From contig NZ_BMZH01000001.1 of the NCBI RefSeq assembly GCF_014652695.1, forward strand, positions 310,001 to 374,000: a DNA stretch of 64,000 bases. Direction: 5' to 3'. A program made the translations under genes and the position numbers. Source of the DNA: Algimonas arctica (lineage in GTDB: Bacteria > Pseudomonadota > Alphaproteobacteria > Caulobacterales > Maricaulaceae). Below, piece after piece: positions 10,006 through 19,443 of the stretch. Every line of letters starts with the position of its first letter. Within the stretch, counting starts at the first letter, position 1. Under the pieces are notes generated by a model that was not told the origin of the DNA, ran no database searches, and saw only the letters and a list, made by a program, of their open reading frames with translations.

Positions 10006-10032
10006 AAAAAGCCGCCCAATGGGCGGCTTTTT
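10006..10032 (+). terminator. Rho-independent terminator after clpX
   Basis: A 12 bp stem AAAAAGCCGCCC / GGGCGGCTTTTT with a 3 nt AAT loop, T-rich on the 3' side. It lies 20 bp past the clpX stop and could work in both directions. Confidence 0.92.
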
Positions 10033-10291
10033 CTTTGGGTGATGCGAATTGGCCCTCAGGCTCGAGGCCGTGAGCCCGTGTATATGAACCGCGAGCCACG
10101 CGACCGTCTGTGAAACCGCCATGTTGCTAACGGCCGGGTGCGTATGCGGTGTGTCACGGATCGATATTCACGCCACTTAGACGAGGTCTGGTATGGTGCT
10201 GGAACGTGGCCGTGAGGGCTGAAATTAGAACGACATGACTAGGAACACCATTTGACTCCACACGAGGCTTGCATCCGGCCCGAACCCCGCT
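10033..10291. other. Gap between clpX terminator and typA
   Basis: After the clpX terminator, about 260 bp carry no credible gene. A short stem GGCTC/GAGCC (10059-10076) is present, but no tRNA or known RNA fold is apparent. The region presumably holds the typA promoter; I cannot pick out a convincing -35/-10 pair. Confidence 0.4.
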
Positions 10292-12145
10292 ATGGCCCGC
10301 GCCATGTCCGATACGATCAAATACCTTCGCAACGTCGCCATTGTGGCCCACGTTGACCATGGCAAGACCACACTTGTCGATAAGCTCCTGCGCCAAAGCG
10401 GAACGCTTGATGAACGCGGCGCGCTTGATGAGCGCGTTATGGATAGCGGAGATATTGAGCGTGAGCGCGGCATCACCATTCTCGCTAAGAACACGGCTCT
10501 ACGCTGGACAGCGCCTGATGGGCAGGAATGGCGCATTAATATCGTCGATACGCCCGGACACGCCGATTTCGGTGGTGAAGTGGAACGCGTCTTGTCGATG
10601 GTCGATAGTGTTGTGCTGTTGGTCGACGCCGTCGAAGGCCCGATGCCGCAAACATCCTTTGTGACTCGTAAAGCGTTGGAACATGGCCTCAAGCCCATCG
10701 TTCTCGTTAACAAGGTTGATCGCGCGGGTGCGCGTCCGGATTGGGTCGTCGATCAAACGTTTGATCTGTTTGATCGCCTCGGTGCAACTGATGAGCAGAT
10801 GGATTTTCCGACCGTATTCGCGTCCGCCATTAATGGTTGGGCCACGCATAAAGCGGGAGAAGTCGGCACGGACATGGTTCCGTTGTTTGAAACAATTGTT
10901 CAAAATGTTCCTATTCCGCCAGTTGATATGAACGGTCCGTTGCAGCTCCAAGTGAGCGCGCTTGATTATGATAGCTATAAAGGCGTGATCGGCATTGGCC
11001 GAATTCAGCGCGGGACATTGCGTAAAGGCCAACAAGTCATCGTTGCGGCGGCAGACGGCCCAGATCGCAAAGCGAAAGTCGCGCAGATTTTTGGCTTCAT
11101 GGGGCTGGATCGTGTCGAAACTGACGCGGCTACGGCCGGCGACATCATTACGTTCACTGGGATCGAAAAACTCGGTATTTCCGACACAATTTGCGATCCG
11201 GAACATGTGGAGCGATTGCCAGCGTTGACCGTGGATGAACCCACGATCTCCATGACTTTCCAGGTGAACGACAGCCCGTTTGCGGGTCGTGAGGGCAAAT
11301 ATGTCACCTCACGCAACATCAAAGATCGTCTTGACCGTGAATTGATCCACAATGTGGCGCTTCGCGTCGAGCAACTGGAAGAAGCGGATAAGTTCCGCGT
11401 GTCTGGTCGCGGTGAATTGCACTTGTCGATCCTAATCGAGAATATGCGCCGTGAAGGCTATGAAGTCGCGATTTCACGGCCACAGGTCATCAATAAAGAA
11501 ATTGACGGCGTACTTTGTGAGCCGTGGGAAACGCTGATCGTTGACCTTGAAGAAGGCACGGAAGGCATGGTTATTCAACGTTTGAATGAACGTAAGGGTG
11601 ACATTAAAAATATCATGCCGGACGGCAAAGGACGCGTTCGTCTGGATTATGAAATCCCGACTCGCGGCTTGATCGGGTTCCGGGGTGAATTCATGACACT
11701 GACATCCGGTAACGGACTACTTTACCACACGTTTGACCGTTACGCTCCACGCGCAGAGGCGGGGATTGGTCGTCGTCAAAAAGGCGCGCTCATCTCGAAC
11801 TCAACCGGCAAAGCGCTCGCTTTTGCGCTGTGGAATTTGCAAGAACGTGGCAAGATGTTCATCGGTCATGCGACGGATGTCTATGAAGGTATGATTATTG
11901 GCGTGAATGCGCGTGAGAATGATCTAACCGTCAATCCACTTAAAGGTAAGAAGCTCACTAACGTTCGGGCGTCTGGGACCGACGATGCGGTCGTTTTGAC
12001 AACCCCCGTCGATATGACACTCGAAATCGCGCTGGAATTCATCAATGATGATGAGCTTGTCGAAGTGACGCCCCTGAATGTTCGTGTGCGCAAACGCTAC
12101 TTATTGGAGCATGAGCGTAAGAAGGACAATCGCCGCGCGTCTTAA
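10292..12145 (+). CDS. typA: Translational GTPase TypA/BipA
   Basis: Ribosome-binding GTPase of the EF-G-like group involved in ribosome assembly and stress adaptation. The G1 motif is AHVDHGKTT (19-27), G2 lies in 'ERGITI', G3 is DTPGH, and G4 is NKVD; EF-G-like domains and the TypA-specific C-terminal domain follow ('[20 protein letters not shown]'). Length of about 613-617 residues is usual. The start is uncertain: ATG at 10292 or at 10304 ([10 protein letters not shown]), neither with a clear Shine-Dalgarno; the second matches typical TypA starts better. Confidence 0.96.
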   Translation: MARAMSDTIKYLRNVAIVAHVDHGKTTLVDKLLRQSGTLDERGALDERVMDSGDIERERGITILAKNTALRWTAPDGQEWRINIVDTPGHADFGGEVERVLSMVDSVVLLVDAVEGPMPQTSFVTRKALEHGLKPIVLVNKVDRAGARPDWVVDQTFDLFDRLGATDEQMDFPTVFASAINGWATHKAGEVGTDMVPLFETIVQNVPIPPVDMNGPLQLQVSALDYDSYKGVIGIGRIQRGTLRKGQQVIVAAADGPDRKAKVAQIFGFMGLDRVETDAATAGDIITFTGIEKLGISDTICDPEHVERLPALTVDEPTISMTFQVNDSPFAGREGKYVTSRNIKDRLDRELIHNVALRVEQLEEADKFRVSGRGELHLSILIENMRREGYEVAISRPQVINKEIDGVLCEPWETLIVDLEEGTEGMVIQRLNERKGDIKNIMPDGKGRVRLDYEIPTRGLIGFRGEFMTLTSGNGLLYHTFDRYAPRAEAGIGRRQKGALISNSTGKALAFALWNLQERGKMFIGHATDVYEGMIIGVNARENDLTVNPLKGKKLTNVRASGTDDAVVLTTPVDMTLEIALEFINDDELVEVTPLNVRVRKRYLLEHERKKDNRRAS

Positions 12146-12153
12146 TCAGCGGA

Positions 12154-12573
12154 CTAATTCCGCGTTATTTTAATCGGCGGACGTTGAAAACCATAAAGAG
12201 ACGCGGCTGATTTGATCAGTCGCGACTCTTCCGGGACATATTCATTATCCGCGACACTAATCGTGACGAGGGCATCGTAGATGGCTTCGCAGTGCTTCTG
12301 CTCCCGAAAGCGCGCTAGCGCTTTGAGCACAAGCGTATTGCCGCCTTTGTCCCAAAGTTGGTCTTCTAATGCACTCTTGTTATCGTTGAACCAGGCCGTA
12401 ATTTCGGCGTGTTCCAATTCATCTTTGCCAAAAAGATCGAGTAGACCGTTGGCCAATTCGATAAACACGGCTTGTTCAACGTCGCGAATTTTATGGTCAA
12501 TGATGACGGCAATCGCCAAGGGCATCAAAATATCGTCGACCGTAAAGTCAGGATTGAAATCAGTGGGGGCCAT
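12154..12573 (-). CDS. TerB-like (tellurite resistance B family) protein
   Basis: A 139-residue soluble protein resembling the TerB-like helical fold: 'LMPLAIAVIIDHKIRDVEQAVFIEL' near the start matches the family's repeated pattern of a hydrophobic helix with D-x-K-I-x-D-x-E that coordinates metal in TerB, and a second acidic element 'VADNEYVPEESRLIKSAASLYG' closes the protein. Tellurite resistance itself is not implied; solitary TerB-like proteins have no settled role. It starts 1 bp after the FAH-family gene's stop, so the two form an operon, and it runs toward typA with an 8 bp gap. Confidence 0.7.
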   Translation of the reverse strand: MAPTDFNPDFTVDDILMPLAIAVIIDHKIRDVEQAVFIELANGLLDLFGKDELEHAEITAWFNDNKSALEDQLWDKGGNTLVLKALARFREQKHCEAIYDALVTISVADNEYVPEESRLIKSAASLYGFQRPPIKITRN

Positions 12574-12574
12574 A

Positions 12575-13228
12575 TTAGATCATCCTCACGCGGATTGGGG
12601 CTAGCCCTTCGATACCGCCTTCGAGTTCGTCCCCAGCAACACAGGGACCAACACCTTCGGGTGTTCCCGTATAGATTAAATCTCCGGGTCCAAGGTCCAT
12701 ATCGCTTCCGATCTGACGGATTATCTCGTCCACGGACCAAATCATGTCAGACAGCTTGGCATGTTGTACGATCTCGCCGTTTTTACGCAGCACGATATGC
12801 GCTTTGTCGAGGGACACTTGATCAACCGGCGTTATGTCAGAGCAGGGGGCTGAGGCGGCAAAATCTTTTGCGCGTGACCACGGAGCCCCTTTTGATTTAG
12901 CAACGCTTTGTAGATCGCGACGGGTCAAATCGATCCCGACACCGTACCCAAACACACCGTCTGGACCGATGGCGGCGACCAACTCGATTTCGTAATGCAT
13001 GTCTGTGGTATTCGGCGGATACTGAATTTCGGACCCAGTCTCTACGAGTGATTCAGCTGCTTTCGTAAAAATCACGGGTTCAGAGCGATTTGGGTCGCCG
13101 CCCATTTCTTTGACATGCGCGGCATAGTTTCGCCCGACGCAGTAAATGCGACGAACGGGAAAACGCGCGTCGCTACCGATAATTGGCAGGGAGGCGGGAT
13201 CATGTGGCGGAAATGCATATTCGGTCAT
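12575..13228 (-). CDS. Fumarylacetoacetate hydrolase family protein
   Basis: A 217-residue FAH-fold enzyme. Members cleave or decarboxylate 2-oxo acids such as acylpyruvates or oxaloacetate using a divalent metal. Visible signatures are 'IYCVGRNYAAHVKEMG' at the start, the metal-binding 'DMHYEIELVAAIG', and 'DLGPGDLIYTGTPEGVGP' near the end. The size matches short FAHD1-like acylpyruvate hydrolases/oxaloacetate decarboxylases. I chose the ATG at 13228 (MTEYAF); a TTG at 13240 would add four residues. The exact substrate cannot be read. It heads an operon with the TerB-like gene. Confidence 0.9.
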   Translation of the reverse strand: MTEYAFPPHDPASLPIIGSDARFPVRRIYCVGRNYAAHVKEMGGDPNRSEPVIFTKAAESLVETGSEIQYPPNTTDMHYEIELVAAIGPDGVFGYGVGIDLTRRDLQSVAKSKGAPWSRAKDFAASAPCSDITPVDQVSLDKAHIVLRKNGEIVQHAKLSDMIWSVDEIIRQIGSDMDLGPGDLIYTGTPEGVGPCVAGDELEGGIEGLAPIRVRMI

Positions 13229-13278
13229 TGTTGGTCCCAAAGGTTACGCCTAGTCTAACAAATCAGACAGGAGGGGTC

Positions 13279-14172
13279 ATGGAAAAACGACGTACACCCG
13301 ATCAAAGATTTGACGCGCTACCCGATTATCCGTTCGCGCCACATTATACAGACCTCAGCGACGGCCTCAGATTACACTATGTCGATGAGGGGCCGCGGGA
13401 GGCAAGACCGGTTTTAATGATGCATGGAGAGCCTAGCTGGTCTTTCCTCTATCGCCATATGATCCCCCCGGTCGCGGACGCAGGTTTTCGAGCGATTGCG
13501 CCTGATCTAATTGGCTTCGGAAAATCCGATAAGCCGATGAAAACAAGTGATTATAGCTACACGGCCCATGTTGAATGGATGTTGGAATGGTTCGATAATC
13601 TGGACCTTTCGGGCGTTGTATTATTCTGTCAGGATTGGGGCGGGCTCATCGGTTTACGGCTTGTTGCCGCGAGACCGGATCGGTTTGCCGCCGTGATTGC
13701 AGGCAACACTATGTTGCCGACGGGCGAACACACGCCCCTGGACGCGTTCTTAGCATGGCAACAGTTTTCTCAAACAGTGCCAGAGTTTCCGACAGGAAAA
13801 ATCCTGCAAGGCGCGACCGTTCGTAATTTATCGGATGCAGAAATCGCGGCCTATGATGCGCCCTATCCGGATGAGAGCTACAAGGCTGGCGCGCGAATTT
13901 TCCCGGCTTTAGTCCCAACTTCACCGGATCACGACGGCGCGGCGGATAATCGTGAGGCGTGGAAAGTCCTGAACGCGTGGGATAAACCCTTCGTCACAAG
14001 TTTTTCCGATCAGGATCCTGTCACCAAAGGCGGTGACGCGGTATTTCAGAAACGCGTGCCTGGAACAAAAGGGCAGCCTCACCGCACGATCGTCGGCGGT
14101 GGGCATTTCTTGCAAGAGGATAAGCCAGACGAGCTGGCCTCGATTATCCTCGACGTCGCGGGAACGCTCTAG
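13279..14172 (+). CDS. dhmA: Haloalkane dehalogenase (alpha/beta-hydrolase, HLD-I type)
   Basis: An alpha/beta-hydrolase that hydrolyses carbon-halogen bonds. The nucleophile is Asp119 in 'CQDWGG', followed by the halide-binding Trp120; the oxyanion element HGEPSW is at 49-54; a second halide-site candidate is Trp160 in 'FLAWQQ'; the acid is probably Asp244 or Asp246 ('SFSDQDP') and the base is His276 ('GGGHFLQED'). This arrangement and the start 'RTPDQRFDALPDYPFAPHY' match the type 1 family. The ATG at 13279 has a strong AGGAGGGG Shine-Dalgarno; upstream codons in frame run into the FAH gene. Physiological substrates are unknown. Its TAG overlaps the SIMPL gene stop in CTAG. Confidence 0.9.
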   Translation: MEKRRTPDQRFDALPDYPFAPHYTDLSDGLRLHYVDEGPREARPVLMMHGEPSWSFLYRHMIPPVADAGFRAIAPDLIGFGKSDKPMKTSDYSYTAHVEWMLEWFDNLDLSGVVLFCQDWGGLIGLRLVAARPDRFAAVIAGNTMLPTGEHTPLDAFLAWQQFSQTVPEFPTGKILQGATVRNLSDAEIAAYDAPYPDESYKAGARIFPALVPTSPDHDGAADNREAWKVLNAWDKPFVTSFSDQDPVTKGGDAVFQKRVPGTKGQPHRTIVGGGHFLQEDKPDELASIILDVAGTL

Positions 14173-14888
14173 TCAAGGATGGCGTAACTCATCGTCACTG
14201 TTGAGCCGATTTCGCGCTCACCGGGGGCGAGGGGCGGCGCGGAATCTGCGCTCATGGATCGCGCCATCATTCCTTCATTGTAACGAATTGGGCTTGGGGA
14301 CGACCCTTCTTGCAATGACAGGAGGCGACCTAGGCGCACATTGGCGGATTGCGCCATCGTGCGGGCTTTAATTTTGGCTTTCTCAATCGCTGCGGCTCGG
14401 GCTTGGGCTTGTGCCGCTTCGGGCTCGCTCACGGTAAAATTGACACCGTTGATATTGTTCAATCCAGCTTGCAGCAATGAGTCGATAAGCTGACCTGTCT
14501 GGTTAAGATCGCGGGATGCAATGGTGATTTGATTGCTGGCACGATAGCCGACGAGCAGAGGTTGGCCATTGGTACGTTGTTCGTAATCGTATCGTGGGCT
14601 GAGATTCAAATTTGTGGTCGATATATCTCTTTCGGCGATGCCATTGGCCGCGAGTGTCGCAAAAACATTGCGCATCAACTCTGAATTCCGGGCCATAGCC
14701 TCTTGCGCCGTTTTCCCATCGCTCTGCACACCCGCTGAGACCGAAACGAGATCAGGAATAACATCAACGTTGGCAGACGCTGTGACATGAATAACGCCGG
14801 GCATTTCCGTTTGGGGGGAATGGGCGAGCGCTGCTGTGGGTAAAGCCATAGCCGCAGATACGAGAAGAGTGGGGAGAAGACGAGACAT
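14169..14888 (-). CDS. SIMPL (DUF541) domain periplasmic protein
   Basis: A 239-residue secreted protein with a cleavable signal (MSRLLPTLLVSAAMALPTAALA, cut after about residue 22) and one SIMPL/DUF541 domain. Hallmarks are the start 'IHVTASANVDVIPDLVSVSAGV', the 'Y.A.NQITI..RDL' segment, and 'ALRKA'-like 'AAIEKAKIKARTMAQSANVRLG'. Family members are periplasmic or outer-membrane proteins linked to oxidative-stress tolerance in some species; the molecular role is not known. The ATG at 14888 has an AAAGG Shine-Dalgarno. It runs tail to tail with the dehalogenase gene with 4 bp overlap. Confidence 0.9.
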   Translation of the reverse strand: MSRLLPTLLVSAAMALPTAALAHSPQTEMPGVIHVTASANVDVIPDLVSVSAGVQSDGKTAQEAMARNSELMRNVFATLAANGIAERDISTTNLNLSPRYDYEQRTNGQPLLVGYRASNQITIASRDLNQTGQLIDSLLQAGLNNINGVNFTVSEPEAAQAQARAAAIEKAKIKARTMAQSANVRLGRLLSLQEGSSPSPIRYNEGMMARSMSADSAPPLAPGEREIGSTVTMSYAILD

Positions 14889-14949
14889 AATAGACCTTTC
14901 GTTACAGTTCACCTTGGCAGATCAACGCGTGGCTGCCAAAGATGGATGC

Positions 14950-15747
14950 GTGGAATATACAGAGAAAACAGTTTTTATAACAGGATCTGCGCGGGGGATT
15001 GGTGAGGGGCTGGCGATCGCCATGGCCAAAGCGGGATGTGACATTATTGGCTGTGACCTGCGAGCCGACACACAAGCCGAGACGAAGGCTGCGGTCGAAG
15101 CGCAAGGGCGGGCATACCACCTCATTGAAGCAGACTTATCCAATGTCGAAGCCGCAATTGCCGCAACGCAACAGGCCACCGCGATTGGATTTGATATCCT
15201 CATTAATAATGCCGGGATCGCGACATCGGGCGAGTTTGATACTGTGCCCTTTGAGCGTTGGCGTAAAACCATAGATTTGAATATTATGGGGCTCATGGCG
15301 ATTACCCATACGGCCCTGCCGCACCTCAGAACCCGTGACGTCGCTCACATTGTCAATATGAGCTCCATTGCGGGCGTGGTGGGGTCGCCAGGAACAGTTG
15401 CCTATACGGCGTCCAAACATGCTGTGAACGGGTTTACGCGCTCGCTTGATTATGAACTATTAGAGACGCGAATTGGGGTGACGAGCATTCACCCCTCTAT
15501 GGTGAAAACACGCATGATTGACGGCGTGTCTCGCCCGAAGGCAGCGCCGGAAATTTCTGTGGATGATGTCGTTGTCGCAATTTTGGATGCGATCCGCAAA
15601 GAAAAACCGCAAGTGTTTGTGCCGAAATCTCTTCGCTGGAGCCTCGATATCGGCTCGCGGCTCTTTCCCGCACTCACCCGTCGTATGATGAAACGTAGCG
15701 ATAATCAGGGGTGGAAGACCGCTGATAAAGATATTCCTGATGCCTAA
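14950..15747 (+). CDS. Short-chain dehydrogenase/reductase
   Basis: An SDR-family NAD(P)-dependent oxidoreductase. It shows TGSARGIG (residues 11-18), an NNAG motif in the middle ('LINNAGIATSGEF'), and the catalytic Ser and Tyr-x-x-x-Lys ('MSSIAG...AYTASKHAVNG'). The C-terminal end 'SRLFPALTRRMMKRS' resembles SDRs acting on acyl or hydroxy-fatty substrates, but the substrate is not decided. Its start is uncertain: I chose GTG at 14950 because the Rossmann motif follows at the usual distance; GTG at 14929 is an alternative. It overlaps the carboxyltransferase gene by 8 bp, so the two are co-expressed. Confidence 0.88.
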   Translation: MEYTEKTVFITGSARGIGEGLAIAMAKAGCDIIGCDLRADTQAETKAAVEAQGRAYHLIEADLSNVEAAIAATQQATAIGFDILINNAGIATSGEFDTVPFERWRKTIDLNIMGLMAITHTALPHLRTRDVAHIVNMSSIAGVVGSPGTVAYTASKHAVNGFTRSLDYELLETRIGVTSIHPSMVKTRMIDGVSRPKAAPEISVDDVVVAILDAIRKEKPQVFVPKSLRWSLDIGSRLFPALTRRMMKRSDNQGWKTADKDIPDA

Positions 15748-17269
15748 ACACCCGACGGATTGGTCTCCGGAATTAGACCAAAAGACTCAGCGCGAGGCGT
15801 TTGCTGAAGACATGGGCGGGGCGGATAAAGTCGCGCGGCAAAAAGGCCGAGGCAAGCTGACAGCGCGCGACCGGATCGACGGTATTTTGGATGATAGCAG
15901 TTTTCGAGAAATCGGAAAACTCGCAGGGTCTGGGACGTATGATGAGGACGGCAAGCTCATTCACTCTGCCGCGTCAAATTTTATCTATGGCCAAGGCGCG
16001 GTCGGCGGTCGTCCTGTCGTCGCATCGGCGGATGATTTTACCGTGCGCGGCGGTGCCTCCGATGCTGCGATTTATCGCAAGTTCATTCACGCCGAAAAAA
16101 TGGCGTCTGAATTCGGGATACCCCTCATTCGTATGATCGACGGAACGGGCGGTGGGGGATCCGTCAAATCGCTGGAACAAATGGGCTATACATATGTGCC
16201 GGAAGTGCCGGGCTTCGAAGTGATTGTCGAAAACTTACAAACGGTCCCCGTTGTTGCTTTGGCATTGGGGCCGTGCGCAGGTCTGGGGGCCGCCCGCGTT
16301 GTGGCATCGCATTACTCCGTCATGGTCAAAGGCCTATCGCAAGTGTTCACGGCCGGCCCAGCCATTGTCGCGCCGCTCGGGGAAAGCCACGACAAAGAAG
16401 GACTCGGCGGCTCAGAAATTCATACACGTAACGGTGTCGTCGACGATGAAGCGGTTAGCGAAACCGATGCGTTCGCCCGTGCCCGCGCGTTTCTGTCTTT
16501 CTTGCCGAGCCGGGTTGGTGATCCATTGCCCTACGTCAAATCAAGCGATGATCCGTCCCGGACCGATGACAGTCTTCTGTCCATTGTTCCGCGGGACAAA
16601 TATCAAGCCTATTCGATGCGGACAATCCTACGCTCTGTGATGGATGAGGGCAGTGTTTTCGAGATTGGACGCAAGTGGGGCCGTGCCGCAATTACGGCGC
16701 TGGCACGACTAGATGGCTGGCCTGTCGCGGTTATTGCGTCCGACCCAAGCTTTCTAGGCGGGTCTTGGACGGCGGATACAGCGCAGAAGGTCAAACGCCA
16801 TGTGGATTTGGCCCAACAATTCGGACTTCCCATTGTGCATTTGGTTGATAATCCGGGTTTCATGATTGGTTTGGAGGCTGAGAAAGCAGCGACCATTCGG
16901 CGCGGCGTCGAAACAATGACGGCAATTTATACGGCGTCAGTGCCGTGGGCGAGCGTGATCATTCGTAAGGCTTATGGTGTCGCGGGCGCCGCGATGAGCG
17001 ATCACACGCGTTATCAATATCGGGCGGCATGGCCGAGCGGCGATTGGGGCAGCCTTCCCATCGATGGCGGTGTCGAAGTCGCGTATCAGTCCGAACTGGT
17101 CGCGAGCGATGACCCCGCCGCAGAACTGGCCGCAATCAAAGCGCGCTTGGCCGAAGTCTCATCGCCGTTCCGAACTGCGGAACGCTACGCGGTCGAAGAT
17201 ATCATTGATCCGCGTGAAACGCGCCCGTTTCTGACCAACTTCGTGAAGTTGGCCATGATACGACGCTAG
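15740..17269 (+). CDS. Acyl-CoA carboxylase carboxyltransferase (beta) subunit
   Basis: A 509-residue carboxyltransferase of the PccB/MccB-like family that transfers CO2 from biotin to an acyl-CoA. Two crotonase-like halves are visible: the first with 'ARQKGRGKLTARDRID' and the oxyanion Gly run 'DGTGGGGSVKSL', the second with 'LVDNPGFMIGLEAEKAATIRRG' and 'KAYGVAGAAMSDHTRYQYRAAWPSGDWGSLPIDGGVEVAY'. No biotin carboxylase or biotin carrier gene is in the window, so the partner is elsewhere or the protein is a decarboxylase-type relative. It overlaps the SDR gene by 8 bp and shares CTAG stops with the convergent flavin oxidoreductase. Confidence 0.92.
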   Translation: MPKHPTDWSPELDQKTQREAFAEDMGGADKVARQKGRGKLTARDRIDGILDDSSFREIGKLAGSGTYDEDGKLIHSAASNFIYGQGAVGGRPVVASADDFTVRGGASDAAIYRKFIHAEKMASEFGIPLIRMIDGTGGGGSVKSLEQMGYTYVPEVPGFEVIVENLQTVPVVALALGPCAGLGAARVVASHYSVMVKGLSQVFTAGPAIVAPLGESHDKEGLGGSEIHTRNGVVDDEAVSETDAFARARAFLSFLPSRVGDPLPYVKSSDDPSRTDDSLLSIVPRDKYQAYSMRTILRSVMDEGSVFEIGRKWGRAAITALARLDGWPVAVIASDPSFLGGSWTADTAQKVKRHVDLAQQFGLPIVHLVDNPGFMIGLEAEKAATIRRGVETMTAIYTASVPWASVIIRKAYGVAGAAMSDHTRYQYRAAWPSGDWGSLPIDGGVEVAYQSELVASDDPAAELAAIKARLAEVSSPFRTAERYAVEDIIDPRETRPFLTNFVKLAMIRR

Positions 17270-18357
17270 TACAGCGTCGTTAGCGATTTGGCGTCATAGT
17301 CGCGCACTTCATCGTCGCGGCCTTCAAGCACTTTGGTCGCCCATTCGGGATCTTGCAAAATCGCACGGCCAACGGCGACAAGGTCGAACTCGTCTTTTTC
17401 CAACCGTTCCATCAAATCATCGAGGGAGCGCGCGGCGGAGTCTTCGCCTTGAAACGCCCCAATAAAGTCTGACGATAGGCCCACACTGCCGACAGTGATG
17501 GTCGGCAGACCTGTTAGCTTTTTGGCCCAACCCGCGAAATTCAAATTTGATCCATCAAATTCCGGTTCCCAGAAGCGACGTTGTGAACAGTGCAAACAGT
17601 CCACCCCAGCATCAGCAAAAACACTCAGCCAATCGTCCATTTCCTGCGGGGTTTCAGCCAGACGGGCAGAAAAATCCTGTTGTTTCCACTGCGAAATACG
17701 AATGATGATCGGCATATCGGGGCCGACGGCTTTTCGGCATTCACGAATGATGTCCGCGGCAAACGTCGAGCGTTCAGCCAAACCGCCGCCAAACCTGTCT
17801 TCGCGCTTGTTCATCACGTCCCAGAAGAACTGGTCAATGAGATAGCCGTGGGCCGCATGAATTTCGATTGCGTCAAAGCCAAGCTCTTTGGCGTAGGCGG
17901 CTGAGCGCGCATAGCTATTGACCATATCGGCGACATCTTCGTCGCTCGGCGCGGGCATAACAGCTGTTCCTGTATGGGTAACGCCGGACGGGCTATCAGA
18001 CGGCGCGTCTGGGTAATGGCCAGTGCCGGGTTTCCGCATCATGCCCACGTGCCAGAGCTGCGGTGCAATGAAGCCACCTTCGGCTTTCACGCTTGCGACG
18101 ACGTTTTTCCAACCTGCAAGGGCTTCGTCATAAAATTTCGGGACGTTGGAATCATTCCCGGCGGCTTGACGGTCCGTGACCGTGCCTTCGGTCACGATAA
18201 GACCGACATGATTAGCCGCGCGACGAGCATAGTAATCCGCGACGTTTTGGCCGGGAACGCCGTTGGGTGAGAAACTCCGCGTCATGGGGGCCATGACGAT
18301 GCGGTTGGGAAGGTCGAGCGAGCCGAGTGAGTAGGGCTTAAAGAGGGGATTTGTCAT
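17266..18357 (-). CDS. NADH:flavin oxidoreductase (old yellow enzyme family)
   Basis: An FMN-dependent TIM-barrel enzyme that reduces activated alkenes with NAD(P)H. Features are 'LPNRIVMAPMTRSFSPNGVP' near the start, the substrate-gripping His pair in 'IEIHAAHGYLIDQFFWD', and the FMN phosphate site 'ITVGSVGL...AVGRAILQDPEWA'. Length about 363 residues is usual. ATG at 18357 (MTNPLF) fits better than the one three codons earlier; neither has a strong Shine-Dalgarno. The physiological substrate is unknown. It is tail to tail with the carboxyltransferase gene. Confidence 0.92.
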   Translation of the reverse strand: MTNPLFKPYSLGSLDLPNRIVMAPMTRSFSPNGVPGQNVADYYARRAANHVGLIVTEGTVTDRQAAGNDSNVPKFYDEALAGWKNVVASVKAEGGFIAPQLWHVGMMRKPGTGHYPDAPSDSPSGVTHTGTAVMPAPSDEDVADMVNSYARSAAYAKELGFDAIEIHAAHGYLIDQFFWDVMNKREDRFGGGLAERSTFAADIIRECRKAVGPDMPIIIRISQWKQQDFSARLAETPQEMDDWLSVFADAGVDCLHCSQRRFWEPEFDGSNLNFAGWAKKLTGLPTITVGSVGLSSDFIGAFQGEDSAARSLDDLMERLEKDEFDLVAVGRAILQDPEWATKVLEGRDDEVRDYDAKSLTTLY

Positions 18358-18429
18358 GAGAGCCATGTGGGCAAAGCAATGCCTCCGCGCAAGTCTGCAC
18401 GAAGGCTTATCCGTCCTGCGATATTGTCG

Positions 18430-18735
18430 CTACACGCCGATAATGTCCCGCATAGCACTTAGGTATTTGAGCCAAGCCTTCCGACCTGTAGCGGTCAGAT
18501 GGACGAGGGTCTGTGGGCGTTTGCCTTTATATCCCTTTTCCAACTCAACATAATTGGCGCTTTCGAGTTTCGTGAGATGTGTCGAGAGGTTTCCATTTGT
18601 CGTCCCGGTCTTTTCCGTGAGCTCTGGGAAGCTCGCGGGACTGACTGCAGAGAGATAAGCCATCACAGCCAATCGGATGCGCCCATGAATGACCTCGTCA
18701 ACTTGGCTGATGTCAAATTCCGGTTCTCTCGACAT
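18430..18735 (-). CDS. Winged-helix transcriptional regulator (HTH_34-like)
   Basis: A 101-residue winged-helix protein of the small MarR/ArsR-like group (HTH_34). It has 'VIHGRIRLAVMAYLSAVSPASFPELTEKTGTTNGNLSTHLTKLESANYVELEKGYKGKRP' with the recognition helix around 'NGNLSTHLTKLE' and a wing with K/R/P, then 'TLVHLTATGRKAW'. No sensor domain exists. It is the second gene of an operon behind a membrane protein (1 bp overlap, TGATG) whose promoter region contains two near-identical palindromes; I infer autoregulation and control of the divergent DUF2141 gene. Confidence 0.9.
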   Translation of the reverse strand: MSREPEFDISQVDEVIHGRIRLAVMAYLSAVSPASFPELTEKTGTTNGNLSTHLTKLESANYVELEKGYKGKRPQTLVHLTATGRKAWLKYLSAMRDIIGV

Positions 18736-19343
18736 CAGCGCGCTCTACGGTTTTCGATGAAGGATGGGATCACGCCTGAGAGGATGAGGAGAGCGCCCGC
18801 GACGAAATACATTTCGGGTTGCCGGACCATCATCAATGTTACCGCTGTGGCCACGCCGCTCATGACCGCGCTAAATTTAAGGTAACCATAGCCGGTCAAC
18901 TTCGCGAGCATGCCGTTAATCACGGCCGAGATGGCAAAGGCTGCGGGGGGGATAAAGTTGAAATCGACGGCCTCCGTCTGTCCCGTCGCTGCGCCAATGA
19001 CCAATGAAATCGCAAAGGTCGAAATCATTATAATGCCAGCGATCCAAGCGCCTTCGGCCGCACGATTAGCAAAGCTATGACAGCCAGGCTTCGTTGATTG
19101 CCCTCGGCTCAGTATAATTGTTAAAACTGTCCCAACGATGCCCTGCGTCGCCCAAATAAGTCCTGTCATCGGGGCGGGAATACCAATCCATCCCGCGACA
19201 ACCGCACCATGTATCATGAGTGCGACTGTTGTCAGGCTGGCCCACATCAAACCGACCGGACCACCCAACAGGGGAGCTTGCTCGCCCGCCTGAGCAATAC
19301 GGGTCGCATTTTCTAAGTCCTGAATAAGGGTCTCATTTGTCAT
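18735..19343 (-). CDS. Multipass membrane protein of unknown function
   Basis: A 202-residue protein with about six hydrophobic segments and a short soluble N-terminus (residues 1-25). I recognise no enzyme motif. Neighbouring is informative: it is translationally coupled to the HTH_34-like regulator and divergent from a secreted DUF2141 protein. In many bacteria small HTH_34 regulators sit with such membrane proteins, which suggests a signal-sensing or target role, but this is inference. The ATG at 19343 is followed directly by the likely operator region upstream. Confidence 0.7.
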   Translation of the reverse strand: MTNETLIQDLENATRIAQAGEQAPLLGGPVGLMWASLTTVALMIHGAVVAGWIGIPAPMTGLIWATQGIVGTVLTIILSRGQSTKPGCHSFANRAAEGAWIAGIIMISTFAISLVIGAATGQTEAVDFNFIPPAAFAISAVINGMLAKLTGYGYLKFSAVMSGVATAVTLMMVRQPEMYFVAGALLILSGVIPSFIENRRAR

Positions 19344-19360
19344 GTTCAGACTTTCTATTA

Positions 19361-19422
19361 AGTTTGTATTTCAAACTACAGTTGACATGCAAACTCAATT
19401 TTGTCAAGTTTGATTTACAAAC
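19361..19422. promoter_or_regulatory. Paired palindromes, likely operators of the HTH_34-like regulator
   Basis: Two matching inverted repeats lie in the 100 bp between the divergent genes: AGTTTG-TATTT-CAAACT at 19361-19377 and GTTTG-ATTTA-CAAAC at 19408-19422, plus a lone half-site CAAACT at 19390-19395. Centres are 46 bp apart. The shared GTTTG-N5-CAAAC core, the AT-rich spacer and the location fit dimer-binding sites of the winged-helix protein encoded two genes away; this assignment is inference. Confidence 0.75.
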
Positions 19423-19443
19423 CTAATTGTAAAGGAGACGAAA

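Noticed and set aside
10499-11206. 235-codon open frame opposite typA
   Set aside because: Shadow of typA; composition mirrors its codons.
13229-13240. TTG start for the FAH-family gene
   Set aside because: The ATG at 13228 gives a standard N-terminus; TTG would add four residues without support.
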